A DNA stretch of 33,098 bases from the NCBI GenBank assembly GCA_024692385.1, contig JAILMS010000093.1, forward strand, positions 1 to 33,098, read 5' to 3'. This document shows, piece after piece, positions 1 to 7,611 of this stretch. Both the position numbers and the translations under genes were made by a program. The notes beneath the pieces are model-generated. The model ran no database searches, was not told where the DNA came from, and saw only the letters and a program-made list of their open reading frames with translations. How positions within the stretch are numbered: position 1 is the first letter of the stretch; every line of letters starts with the position of its first letter. Source of the stretch: Prevotella sp. (GTDB taxonomy: Bacteria > Bacteroidota > Bacteroidia > Bacteroidales > Bacteroidaceae).

Positions 1-777
1 GAACTCTACACCCCAGATGCCAGCACCCGTCAAGGCCTTTGTCACCTTGTCGGCCATCATCTGAGCCTGCTTCAAAGCCTCATCGCTAATCTTATAGGGC
101 TGCCATGACTCACGGTAGTCGCCAGCCTTCTGCACATGACCAATGGGAGGACAGAACAGTGTGGGCCAGCCATGTTGCTGGGTAACGGTGAGCAGGGTGA
201 ACTCAGAATCGAAGTCGATGAATTCCTCGATAATCACCTCCTTGACATCACCACGAGAACCTTCCATAGCCTCCTTGAAAGCCTGCTCCAACTCACCATC
301 ATTGTGAACATAGCTCTGGCCATGACCTGAAGACGACATCAGGGGCTTTACCACACAGGGGAAGCCAATCTCGTCGGCAGCCTTCTTGAACTCATCGAAG
401 GTCTTGGCATAGAAATACTTGGCAGTGCGCAAGCCCAGCTCCTTAGAAGCCAGGTCGCGGATGGCACGACGGTTCATAGTGAAGTTGACGGCACGGGCAG
501 AGGGTACTACCTGGATGCCCTGCTCCTCGAACTTAAACAAGCGCTCTGTGCGGATAGCCTCAATCTCGGGCACGATGATGTCGGGCTGGTGCTTCTTTAC
601 AACAGCCTCCAAGGCATCTCCATCCAACATCGAGAATACCTCGCGCTCATCGGCCACCTGCATAGCAGGGGCATTGTCGTAGCGGTCGCAAGCGATAACA
701 TACTGGCCAGCACGCATGGCGGCAATAACGAACTCCTTGCCCAGTTCTCCTGAGCCTAACAATAAGATTTTCTTCAT
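1..777 (-). CDS. purT: Formate-dependent phosphoribosylglycinamide formyltransferase 2 (partial, C-terminus missing)
   Basis: PurT is an ATP-grasp enzyme that makes formyl-GAR from GAR, formate and ATP in purine synthesis. My translation of the reverse strand gives 259 residues starting [15 protein letters not shown], the nucleotide-fold N-terminus of the family, followed by an ATP-grasp region ([14 protein letters not shown], then [15 protein letters not shown]). The frame stays open to the window edge, so about the last third of the usual ~390 residues is missing. The ATG at 777 is chosen because the family motif starts right after it. A palindromic element (781-816) lies immediately upstream and supplies a GGGGAGG stretch about 6 nt before the ATG. 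It is last in the minus-strand run after rfbB. Function is confident from the visible motifs. Confidence 0.9.
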   Translation of the reverse strand, partial: MKKILLLGSGELGKEFVIAAMRAGQYVIACDRYDNAPAMQVADEREVFSMLDGDALEAVVKKHQPDIIVPEIEAIRTERLFKFEEQGIQVVPSARAVNFTMNRRAIRDLASKELGLRTAKYFYAKTFDEFKKAADEIGFPCVVKPLMSSSGHGQSYVHNDGELEQAFKEAMEGSRGDVKEVIIEEFIDFDSEFTLLTVTQQHGWPTLFCPPIGHVQKAGDYRESWQPYKISDEALKQAQMMADKVTKALTGAGIWGVEF

Positions 778-780
778 ACA

Positions 781-818
781 AAGCCTCCCCAAGCCCCTCC
801 CAAGGAGGGTTGTTTGGT
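781..818 (+). repeat. GC-rich palindromic element, copy 1 (intergenic)
   Basis: About 38 nt beginning GCCTCCCCAA and ending in GTTTGG, with an inner inverted repeat (CCCTCC, short loop, GGAGGG). It fills the gap between rfbB and purT and ends 3 nt before the purT start codon. Three similar copies lie at 1967-2004, 3170-3208 and 3267-3304. Confidence 0.8.
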
Positions 819-833
819 TACATATTTAAACGA

Positions 834-2018
834 TTAATGATTTCCGTACATTTTTTCGTAATACTTCTGGTAGTCGCCCGAGGTGACATTGTCGAGCCAC
901 TCCTGGTTGTCGAGATACCAGCGGACGGTCTTCTCGATACCCTCCTCAAACTGCAGTGAGGGTTCCCAGCCCAACTCACGCTGTAGCTTCGACGAGTCGA
1001 TGGCATAGCGCAGGTCGTGGCCAGCACGGTCGGTAACGAAGGTGATGAGGTCCAGGTCCTCGCCTTCCTTACGGCCCAGCAGGCGGTCGACAGTATTGAT
1101 GACTACCTTGATGATGTCGATGTTCTTCCACTCATTGAAGCCACCGATGTTATAGGTATCGGCAATCTTACCCTTATGGAAGATGAGGTCGATGGCATGG
1201 GCGTGGTCTTCTACGAACAGCCAGTCGCGCACATTCTCACCCTTACCATAGACGGGCAGGGGCTTGCGGTGGCGGATGTTATTGATGAACAGCGGTATCA
1301 GCTTCTCAGGAAACTGATAGGGGCCGTAGTTGTTGGAGCAGTTGGTAACCACGACAGGCATGCCGTAGGTATCGTGGAAGGCGCGTACGAAGTGGTCGCT
1401 GGACGCCTTGGATGCACTGTAGGGAGAATGAGGATTGTACTTGGTGGTCTCCAGGAAAAACTTATCACCGTAGGCCAGATGGTGCTCAGCAGAAGAGGCC
1501 GTAGTGGTGAAAGGAGGCTCGATACCCTCGGGATGCGTCAGCTCCAGGGCGCCATATACCTCGTCGGTAGAGATATGGTAGAAGCGCTTGCCCTCATACT
1601 TCTCAGGCAGCGACTCCCAATAGAGCTTGGCAGCCTGCAAGAGTGACAGCGTACCCATCACATTGGTCTTGGCAAAGGTGAAGGGATCCTTGATAGAACG
1701 GTCTACATGGCTCTCGGCAGCGAGGTGGATGATGCCATCGACCTTTTTATCCTGCATGAGCTTGTAGAAAGCATCGAAGTCGCAGATGTCCATCTTCACA
1801 AACTCGTAGTTGGGCTTGTTCTCGATGTCCTTCAAGTTAGCGAGGTTACCGGCATACGTCAACTTGTCGAGGTTGATGATGTGGTAGTCGGGATATTTGT
1901 TTACAAACAGGCGCACCACATGGCTTCCAATAAAGCCTGCGCCACCAGTAATAACAATGGTACGGGGCCCACCCAAGCCCTCCTGAAGGGAGGGGTGTTG
2001 ATTAGTTGAAGTACTCAT
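834..2018 (-). CDS. rfbB: dTDP-glucose 4,6-dehydratase (RmlB)
   Basis: This enzyme converts dTDP-glucose to dTDP-4-keto-6-deoxyglucose, the entry to dTDP-rhamnose and other deoxysugars for surface polysaccharides. The 394-residue protein is an extended short-chain dehydrogenase: NAD-binding GGAGFIGSH at residues 25-33, the catalytic TDE at 151-153, and the YxxxK pair Y200/K204. The family normally starts a few residues before the glycine motif. Here residues 8-19 (HPSLQEGLGGPR) are encoded by a palindromic repeat. No ATG, GTG or TTG lies between the repeat and the glycine motif, so the repeat appears to be translated. It sits 38 nt after the metallophosphoesterase gene in the same direction, and I see no promoter in the gap. 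No other dTDP-rhamnose genes are in the window. Confidence 0.95.
   Translation of the reverse strand: MSTSTNQHPSLQEGLGGPRTIVITGGAGFIGSHVVRLFVNKYPDYHIINLDKLTYAGNLANLKDIENKPNYEFVKMDICDFDAFYKLMQDKKVDGIIHLAAESHVDRSIKDPFTFAKTNVMGTLSLLQAAKLYWESLPEKYEGKRFYHISTDEVYGALELTHPEGIEPPFTTTASSAEHHLAYGDKFFLETTKYNPHSPYSASKASSDHFVRAFHDTYGMPVVVTNCSNNYGPYQFPEKLIPLFINNIRHRKPLPVYGKGENVRDWLFVEDHAHAIDLIFHKGKIADTYNIGGFNEWKNIDIIKVVINTVDRLLGRKEGEDLDLITFVTDRAGHDLRYAIDSSKLQRELGWEPSLQFEEGIEKTVRWYLDNQEWLDNVTSGDYQKYYEKMYGNH
1967..2004 (+). repeat. GC-rich palindromic element, copy 2 (inside rfbB)
   Basis: Same layout as copy 1: GCCCACCCAAG, then CCCTCC-tgaa-GGGAGGG, then GTGTTGATTAG. It lies inside the first 20 codons of rfbB and is read as HPSLQEGLGGPR on the minus strand. 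Confidence 0.75.
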
Positions 2019-2056
2019 ATTTCAAGTTATATTTATTATTATTTCTGCTTTGTTGT

Positions 2057-2563
2057 TTATTTTAACGCTTGGGGAGCCCCCAATGTAATGACCTCACAAT
2101 CACTGAACTTATTACCTTCAATGGTGAGTCTTATCAGTGTGCGCTCCTTGTGCCAGCCCTGCAGGCCTGCGGCACCGGGATTGATATGCAGCATGTTCAG
2201 CGTCTTGTCGAACTTCACCTTCAGGATATGCGAGTGACCGGCAATGAACAGCTGGGGCGGACTGGCATACAGCTGACCACGCACGGAGTAGTCGTAGTTG
2301 CCCGGGTAGCCACCGATATGTTTCATCAGCACCTCTACATCCTCACACTTCCAGCGCAGTACCTCGGGGTACATGAGGCGGAGGTCGCCACCGTCGCAGT
2401 TGCCACAGACGGCACGCAGCGGGCGGAATGCGGCTAACTTCTCAGCGACCTCTAACGAACCGATATCGCCAGCATGCCATATCTCGTCGCACGGCTCGAA
2501 GTAGTGGAGGTATTTCTCGTCCCAATAAGCGTGGGTATCGCTGATGATGCCTATCTTCTTCAT
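2057..2563 (-). CDS. YfcE-type metallophosphoesterase
   Basis: A 168-residue, two-metal phosphodiesterase of the small bacterial YfcE/MJ0936 type. All the metal-ligand motifs are visible in order: D9xH11 (SDTH), D33 (HAGDIG), N55 (GNCDG), a later KHIGG histidine and the C-terminal GHSH. The length matches the family. The natural substrate of these proteins is usually unknown; several act on artificial phosphodiesters. The start codon overlaps the end of the upstream kinase-like gene by 4 nt, so the two are probably translationally coupled. Confidence 0.88.
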   Translation of the reverse strand: MKKIGIISDTHAYWDEKYLHYFEPCDEIWHAGDIGSLEVAEKLAAFRPLRAVCGNCDGGDLRLMYPEVLRWKCEDVEVLMKHIGGYPGNYDYSVRGQLYASPPQLFIAGHSHILKVKFDKTLNMLHINPGAAGLQGWHKERTLIRLTIEGNKFSDCEVITLGAPQALK

Positions 2564-3243
2564 AGTCCTAAGCGCTTACGGATGAATTCAGCAATCAGCT
2601 TCTCGGTCTCTACCAGTCCCAGGATGCTGGAATCGATGCAGAGGTCGTAGCTCTCAGCAGCACCCCACTTCTTACCCGTATAGTAGTTGTAGTAAGTGGC
2701 ACGCTTCTCCTCAGCATCGAGGATAAAGCGCTTGGCCTGATGAGGCGTCATGGAGCGCTGTGACAGCAGCTTGTCAACACGGGTGCGCATGGAAGCGGTG
2801 ATAAATACCGTCACCACGTTGGGCATATCGCGCAGCACATAGTCGGCACAACGGCCTACAAAGACACAGTTGCCCTCTTCGGCTGCCTTGCGGATGGCAT
2901 CGCTCTGAAACTGGAACAGGCTCTCCTGTGAGAAGTTCGACTTATAAAGACTGGCACCACTCAGGTGTGTAGCCTGCACATTCAGCAAGCTGCGCAGGAA
3001 ACCCTTCTTCTCGTCGTTCTGCTCAAAGAACTTCTCACTGAATCCACTCTCCTTAGCAGCAAGGTTAAGCAGTTCGCGGTCATAGTACTTGGCATTGAAG
3101 TCCATAGCCAACATACGGGCGATGTCGTGGCCGCCACTACCCAACTGGCGACCTACACAGATGATGACAGGCCTACCCGATCCCTCCCCAATAGAGGGAT
3201 GTTTGGTTGGCTGTTGAGTTGCATTCTTGTCTTGCTCCATCAT
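2560..3243 (-). CDS. Cytidylate kinase-like family protein
   Basis: A 227-residue P-loop kinase-like protein of the cytidylate kinase-like family often found in Bacteroides and clostridia. The nucleotide-binding loop GRQLGSGG is at residues 31-38, followed by helix HDIARMLA and a YYDRELL segment. A CVFVGRCADYVL segment and a later Arg-rich lid (RTRVDKLLSQR) also fit. The substrate is not known for most members, and it need not be CMP. Members normally begin just before the P-loop. Here residues 15-25 (HPSIGEGSGRP) come from a palindromic repeat, and no alternative start lies downstream. Two consecutive ATGs (3243 and 3240) are possible starts. The last 4 nt overlap the metallophosphoesterase gene. 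Confidence 0.85.
   Translation of the reverse strand: MMEQDKNATQQPTKHPSIGEGSGRPVIICVGRQLGSGGHDIARMLAMDFNAKYYDRELLNLAAKESGFSEKFFEQNDEKKGFLRSLLNVQATHLSGASLYKSNFSQESLFQFQSDAIRKAAEEGNCVFVGRCADYVLRDMPNVVTVFITASMRTRVDKLLSQRSMTPHQAKRFILDAEEKRATYYNYYTGKKWGAAESYDLCIDSSILGLVETEKLIAEFIRKRLGL
3170..3208 (+). repeat. GC-rich palindromic element, copy 3 (inside kinase-like gene)
   Basis: GCCTACCCGATCCCTCCCC followed by a short loop, then GAGGGATGTTTGG. It has the same order of blocks as copies 1 and 2. On the minus strand it is read as HPSIGEGSGRP near the start of the kinase-like protein. Confidence 0.75.
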
Positions 3244-3266
3244 ATTTCTATTGTGTTATAACTTCT

Positions 3267-3304
3267 CATTAAACGCCCTCTCCCCGGGAGGAAATTGGGG
3301 AGGC
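3267..3304 (-). repeat. GC-rich palindromic element, copy 4 (end of MATE gene, opposite orientation)
   Basis: Reverse complement begins GCCTCCCCAATTTCCTCCC, then GGGGAGAGGGCGTTT. The orientation is opposite to copies 1-3. It covers the last codons of the MATE gene and its stop codon, giving the C-terminus SPISSRGEGV. Confidence 0.7.
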
Positions 3305-4642
3305 TTTTAGCTTCTTCATATACCAGATGAGTATCGGTATCGTCATGGCAAATGCGCAGAAGTCGCTGGCTGGCATCGCATACCACACACCATCCAACTG
3401 CCATATCAACGGGAACACGTATGCCATCGGCAACAGCATAAACAGCTGGCGCGACAGCGACAGGAAGATAGATATCTTTACCTTACCGATGCACTGGAAG
3501 AAATTGGTGATGACAGCCTGTGAGCCTACCACAAAGAATACCAGCATATCAATCTTGATACCCTGGGCAGCCAGCTTTATCAGCGTCTCGTCAGTGGTAA
3601 AGATACGGGCTATCTCACGAGGGAAGAGCATTGACAGCGCCCATCCTACCAAGAGGATGCCCGTGGCACAGGCAATGGCGATGAACATGCAGCGGAACAT
3701 ACGATCGTATTTCTCAGCACCGTAGTTATAGCCCACAATGGGCTGCATGCCCTGACAGGTGCCCATCACAAACATGAAGAACATCATGACCACTGAGTTG
3801 GCAATGGAATAGGCACCGACAGCCATATCGCCACCGTAGTGAACAAACTGGTTGTTCATGAAGATGACGATGATACACGAGGTGGTCTGCATCAGGAATG
3901 GAGAGACACCGATGGCAATGATGTTGCGCACCAGGTCTTTCTTCAGCCTATAGATGCCCTTCTTCAGGTGGAGAATCTCTTTCTTATCACTAAACAGCCA
4001 CATCTGCCAACAGAGTGCCAGCGACTGTGACAGCACAGTGGCAAGGGCGGCACCACGGATGCCCCAGCGGAACCACCACACAAAGGCGACAACCAGCACG
4101 ATATTGCACGCCACGGTAAACAGCGTGGCATACATGGCATGACGCGGCTTTCCGGCAGCACGCAGCACGGCATTCATACCGAAATACATGTGGGTGACCA
4201 CATTACCCAGCAGAATAATCTGCATAAACTCACGGGCGTAGGGCAGCGTGATATCCGACGCACCAAAGAAGCGCAGGATGGGATCCAAGAAGAGCAGGCA
4301 GACCGCCATAAACAACGTACCGATAATGAGGTTGAGCGTCACCGTATTGCCCAACAGCATCTGAGCACGCTTGTAGTTGCGCTGTCCTAAATTCACTGAG
4401 ATACAGGTAGAAGAACCCACACCAACGGCAGCGCCAAAGGCGGCGCTAAGGTTCATAAAAGGAAAGGTAATGCCCAGACCGGCGATAGCCTCCGGACCTA
4501 CTACCTGTCCGATAAATGCACGGTCGATGATATTGTATAGGGAGGATGCCGACATGGCCACAATGGCTGGCATGGCATACTGCATCAGCAGCTGTCCTAC
4601 CGGCTTCGTCCCTAGTTCAAGTGTTGCTTGTTTATTGTCCAT
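3269..4642 (-). CDS. MATE family multidrug efflux transporter
   Basis: An inner-membrane cation-coupled drug or metabolite antiporter of the MATE (NorM/DinF-like) family. The 457-residue protein has about twelve hydrophobic segments and the conserved start of the first repeat (PAIVAMSASSLYNIIDRAFIGQ), with a matching second half after residue ~230. The reading frame is open upstream to 4738, but a promoter (4657-4688) lies inside that extension, so I take MDNKQATLEL at 4642 as the start; this also gives normal family length. The C-terminal ten residues are read from a palindromic repeat. It is the first gene of the minus-strand run and ends 25 nt before the kinase-like gene. The transported compound cannot be told from sequence. 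Confidence 0.92.
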   Translation of the reverse strand: MDNKQATLELGTKPVGQLLMQYAMPAIVAMSASSLYNIIDRAFIGQVVGPEAIAGLGITFPFMNLSAAFGAAVGVGSSTCISVNLGQRNYKRAQMLLGNTVTLNLIIGTLFMAVCLLFLDPILRFFGASDITLPYAREFMQIILLGNVVTHMYFGMNAVLRAAGKPRHAMYATLFTVACNIVLVVAFVWWFRWGIRGAALATVLSQSLALCWQMWLFSDKKEILHLKKGIYRLKKDLVRNIIAIGVSPFLMQTTSCIIVIFMNNQFVHYGGDMAVGAYSIANSVVMMFFMFVMGTCQGMQPIVGYNYGAEKYDRMFRCMFIAIACATGILLVGWALSMLFPREIARIFTTDETLIKLAAQGIKIDMLVFFVVGSQAVITNFFQCIGKVKISIFLSLSRQLFMLLPMAYVFPLIWQLDGVWYAMPASDFCAFAMTIPILIWYMKKLKASPISSRGEGV

Positions 4643-4656
4643 AAATAAATAATGTG

Positions 4657-4688
4657 CAAAATTACTGCTATTTCTTCGAATAGCCAAA
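4657..4688 (-). promoter_or_regulatory. Bacteroidetes-type promoter for the MATE gene
   Basis: On the minus strand, TAATTTTG (4657-4664) matches TAnnTTTG, and TTTG (4685-4688) lies 20 nt upstream. The predicted transcript starts about 8 nt before the ATG at 4642, so the leader is very short. Confidence 0.65.
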
Positions 4689-4704
4689 ATTATCTCCATT
4701 TTTC

Positions 4705-4735
4705 TTTGTACTTTGCGCACTAATTTGTAACTTTG
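4705..4735 (+). promoter_or_regulatory. Bacteroidetes-type promoter for the subtilase gene
   Basis: TTTG (4705-4708), 19-nt spacer, TAACTTTG (4728-4735), then ATG at 4759. It lies back to back with the MATE promoter, 16 nt apart. Confidence 0.7.
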
Positions 4736-4758
4736 CAAACCTTTATAACGGCTACCTC

Positions 4759-6183
4759 ATGAAACGATGGATATGGATATGGTCTTTTCTGCTGACGGCA
4801 ACATGTTTGTATGCCGCCAGTCCGCATCTTGCTGAGCGTGTGAAATATAAGAACGGGCCGGCATATATCTATCGTCTGTATCTTACCGATAAGAAGAACT
4901 CCCCCTACTCTATTGCCCATCCCAACCGCTACCTGTCGCGTCGTAGCATTGAGCGCCGCAAGCGCCAACAGTTACCCATCGACAGTACCGACCTGCCCGT
5001 AAATCCCCGCTATCTGCGCCTTATCGAGCAAGAGGATGTCAGCATCGTCGGGCAGAGCCGTTGGCAGAATACCGTATTGGTACGTCTGAAGGACAGCACC
5101 AGGATTCACCGGTTGGAAGAACTGGCGTGTGTGGCCAGCAGCAAACTGGTATGGATTGCACCAGACTCCGTCATTCCTACAGCTCAGAAGACTCCCTACC
5201 GTGACGACTTTGAAGAGCGCGACAGCATTGGAGGCATTCTCCACGGCAAGAACGACAGTCAGATAAAGCTGTTGCAGGGTCATAGGCTGCACCAGATAGG
5301 ACTGACGGGTAAGAACATGATGATAGCCATTCTGGACGGAGGCTTCAAGAATGTGAACCGCATCCCTGCCTTCCAACAGATAGACATCTGCGGCTATCAG
5401 GACTTTGTCAGCCCTGCCTCGCCCAACATCTTTGCAGAGACAGACCATGGCACGAAGGTATTATCGACCATGGCCATCAATACACCCTATTTCTATATAG
5501 GGACAGCGCCTAAAGCCTCCTACTGGCTGCTACGCAGTGAAGACCAACAGACGGAACAGGAGGTAGAGGAAGACTACTGGACGATGGCGGCTGAATTTGC
5601 CGACTCCGTGGGTTGCGACCTCATCAACTCGTCGTTAGGCTACCATGAATACGACTACCCCTGGATGTCGCACCAGCTACGCCACCTCGACGGGCGCACA
5701 GCCTTTATCAGCAAGTCGGCAAGTCTATTAGCCAGCAAGGGCATCATCCTCGTCAACTCAGCAGGAAACTCGGGCATGGGATCATGGAAGAAGATTGGCG
5801 TACCGGCTGATGCCAACGACATCCTGACAGTAGGTGCCATCACAGCCGACGAGCCCCGCGACTTAGCGCCGTTCAGCTCGGTAGGACCTTCGCAGGACGG
5901 TCGCATAAAACCTGACGTGGTAGCCATTGGAGCACCTACCTTCCTAGTAAACGGCCGTGGCGTCATCATAGAGGATATGGGTACCTCATTCTCTGCGCCC
6001 ACCATCTGTGGACTGGTGGCTTGTCTGTGGCAAGGACTGCCGGAGAAGAGTGCCATTGAGATCATCCGTCTGGTACGTCAGAGCAGCGACAACCACGAGC
6101 ATCCTGACAACATCTACGGTTATGGCATACCCGACTTCTGGAAAGCATACACAAGGGGCGGCCTGCGGCCTAGTGAAGAGTGA
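4759..6183 (+). CDS. Secreted subtilisin-like serine protease (S8 family)
   Basis: A 474-residue exported protease. An N-terminal signal peptide (hydrophobic to about residue 20, LYAAS cut region) precedes a ~160-residue propeptide-like region with the YLSRRSIERRKRQ stretch typical of Bacteroidetes S8 proteins. The catalytic triad is visible: D193 in AILDGG, H230 in DHGTKV and S410 in GTSFSAP, with the oxyanion Asn in NSAGNSG. The protein stops soon after the catalytic domain at GLRPSEE. I see no C-terminal type IX secretion sorting domain, which many relatives carry. The last four codons and stop come from AGTGAAG heptamer repeats, so the end may have been altered. xseA follows after 23 nt. 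Confidence 0.92.
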   Translation: MKRWIWIWSFLLTATCLYAASPHLAERVKYKNGPAYIYRLYLTDKKNSPYSIAHPNRYLSRRSIERRKRQQLPIDSTDLPVNPRYLRLIEQEDVSIVGQSRWQNTVLVRLKDSTRIHRLEELACVASSKLVWIAPDSVIPTAQKTPYRDDFEERDSIGGILHGKNDSQIKLLQGHRLHQIGLTGKNMMIAILDGGFKNVNRIPAFQQIDICGYQDFVSPASPNIFAETDHGTKVLSTMAINTPYFYIGTAPKASYWLLRSEDQQTEQEVEEDYWTMAAEFADSVGCDLINSSLGYHEYDYPWMSHQLRHLDGRTAFISKSASLLASKGIILVNSAGNSGMGSWKKIGVPADANDILTVGAITADEPRDLAPFSSVGPSQDGRIKPDVVAIGAPTFLVNGRGVIIEDMGTSFSAPTICGLVACLWQGLPEKSAIEIIRLVRQSSDNHEHPDNIYGYGIPDFWKAYTRGGLRPSEE

Positions 6184-6192
6184 AGAGTGAAT
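6172..6192 (+). repeat. Heptamer tandem repeat (three units) before xseA
   Basis: AGTGAAG twice, then AGTGAAT, covering the end and stop codon of the protease gene. The same heptamer is repeated at 7379-7413, before xseB. The xseA start itself (ATGAATAGTGAAC) contains another AATAGTGAA. Confidence 0.85.
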
Positions 6193-6206
6193 AATTTGCT
6201 ACCGCC

Positions 6207-7394
6207 ATGAATAGTGAACATTTTACCCTACGTCAGCTGAACATGATGGTGCGTGACGCCATCGAGATGCAGATGCCCGATGAATATTGGGTAGAGGCAG
6301 AATTGTCAGAATGTCGTGAGCGTGGCGGTCATTGCTATATGGAACTCATCGAGAAGGACGAACAGACGAATACCCCCGTGGCAAGGGCTTCTGCCAAGTG
6401 CTGGCGACAGACGTGGCAGGTATTGCAGCCCCATTTTGAACGGGTGACAGGCCAGACGTTGCATACAGGACTGAAGGTATTGATGCGCGTCTATGCACAA
6501 TATCACGAGGCTTACGGTTTCTCCTGGATTGTCACGGACATCGACCCCACCTACACCATTGGTGACATGGAGCGCAAGCGTCAGGAGATTATCCGACAGC
6601 TGAAGGAGGAAGGTGTGTTCGACATGCAGCGCGAGCTGCGCATCCCTTTGTTTGCCCAGCGCATTGCTGTCATCTCTGCCGCAGGGGCTGCTGGCTATGG
6701 CGACTTCTGCAGACAGTTGGAAGAGAACGAATACGGCTTTAAGTTTGAGGTAACACTCTTCCCTGCCATCATGCAGGGCGAACAGGTGGAGAAAAGCATT
6801 ATTGCAGCACTCAACGACATCTATTCCCACAGCGCTGAGTCCACGCAGCAACGAGCCTTCGACTGTGTCGTGATTATCCGTGGCGGTGGCGCTACTGCCG
6901 ACCTCAGCGGTTTCGACACGCTGGCACTGGCAGAGAATGTGGCACAATTCCCATTACCGATTATTACGGGTATCGGTCACGACCGTGACGAGAGCATCCT
7001 CGACATGGTCAGCAACACACGCGTCAAGACACCTACTGCAGCGGCTGCCCTACTCATTGACAACCTGCGACAGGTGTTGGAGCGCCTGAATAATGCACAA
7101 CAGCGCATCAGCATGGTGGGGCACATCATCATCGATGCCCGCCATCGTATCGAGATGCTACAGCAGCGGCTATCGGTAGCCATGGAGCGCATCATGACCA
7201 ACCAGAAGCACCGCCTCAGTCAGATAGAGCTGCTACTGCAGGGCTACGACCCACAACTACTGCTGCGTCGCGGCTATAGCATCACCATGCACAATGGGCG
7301 TGCCGTACGCGACCCTCAGCAGCTGAAGGCCGGCGACGAGATAGAAACGAGAGTAGAGAAAGGAACGATACGTTCTGTAGTGAAAAGTGAATAG
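6207..7394 (+). CDS. xseA: Exodeoxyribonuclease VII large subunit
   Basis: Catalytic subunit of exonuclease VII, which degrades single-stranded DNA to oligonucleotides in repair. The 395-residue protein has the N-terminal OB-fold (YWVEAELSECRERGGHCYMELIEKD, residues ~24-48) and the conserved core IAVISAAGAAGYGDF, then VIIRGGGATADLSGFD and PIITGIGHDRDESILDMVSNTRVKTPTAAA. The long C-terminal helical region ends in the usual RGYSI motif. The length is normal. The last codons (KSE, stop) fall in the heptamer repeat that leads into xseB, so the two subunits are adjacent as expected. Confidence 0.96.
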   Translation: MNSEHFTLRQLNMMVRDAIEMQMPDEYWVEAELSECRERGGHCYMELIEKDEQTNTPVARASAKCWRQTWQVLQPHFERVTGQTLHTGLKVLMRVYAQYHEAYGFSWIVTDIDPTYTIGDMERKRQEIIRQLKEEGVFDMQRELRIPLFAQRIAVISAAGAAGYGDFCRQLEENEYGFKFEVTLFPAIMQGEQVEKSIIAALNDIYSHSAESTQQRAFDCVVIIRGGGATADLSGFDTLALAENVAQFPLPIITGIGHDRDESILDMVSNTRVKTPTAAAALLIDNLRQVLERLNNAQQRISMVGHIIIDARHRIEMLQQRLSVAMERIMTNQKHRLSQIELLLQGYDPQLLLRRGYSITMHNGRAVRDPQQLKAGDEIETRVEKGTIRSVVKSE

Positions 7395-7413
7395 TGAATA
7401 GTGAATAGTGAAT
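7379..7413 (+). repeat. Heptamer tandem repeat (five units) between xseA and xseB
   Basis: AGTGAAA followed by four exact AGTGAAT units. A 7-nt unit cycles through all three frames, so every forward frame meets a stop (TGA or TAG) within 21 nt, while the reverse strand stays open. It overlaps the xseA stop codon and ends 3 nt before the xseB ATG. Confidence 0.92.
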
Positions 7414-7416
7414 AAT

Positions 7417-7611
7417 ATGAACGAACCAGCTAAATACGAGGAGGCACTGGCTCAGTTGGAGACCATTGTCCGCAAGATGGAGAACAATGAATATACGATT
7501 GATGAGCTGACGGTACAGCTGAAAACTGCCCAACAGCTCATCAAGGTATGTCGTGACAAACTCACTAAGACCGAGGCTGAACTCTTAGAAGAACAGTCCA
7601 AAGGACAGTGA
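7417..7611 (+). CDS. xseB: Exodeoxyribonuclease VII small subunit
   Basis: A 64-residue helical protein that binds the XseA C-terminal region. The sequence YEEALAQLETIVRKMENNEYTIDEL is the family signature. A GTG at 7408 inside the heptamer repeat is in frame, but the ATG at 7417 begins directly before the conserved part and gives normal length. The gene ends tail to tail with the outer-membrane-type gene on the other strand, and the two coding regions share 27 nt. Confidence 0.95.
   Translation: MNEPAKYEEALAQLETIVRKMENNEYTIDELTVQLKTAQQLIKVCRDKLTKTEAELLEEQSKGQ

Noticed and set aside
1017-1646. 209-codon open frame on the plus strand
   Set aside because: It lies wholly opposite rfbB, has low-complexity hydrophobic text and no family features; it is a shadow of rfbB codons.
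6172-7413. CRISPR-like repeats
   Set aside because: The units are 7 nt, contiguous and without spacers; they are simple tandem repeats.
7282-7533. 83-codon minus-strand frame containing IIHYSLFTIHFSL
   Set aside because: The peptide is the reverse reading of the AGTGAAT repeats and covers xseA and xseB.
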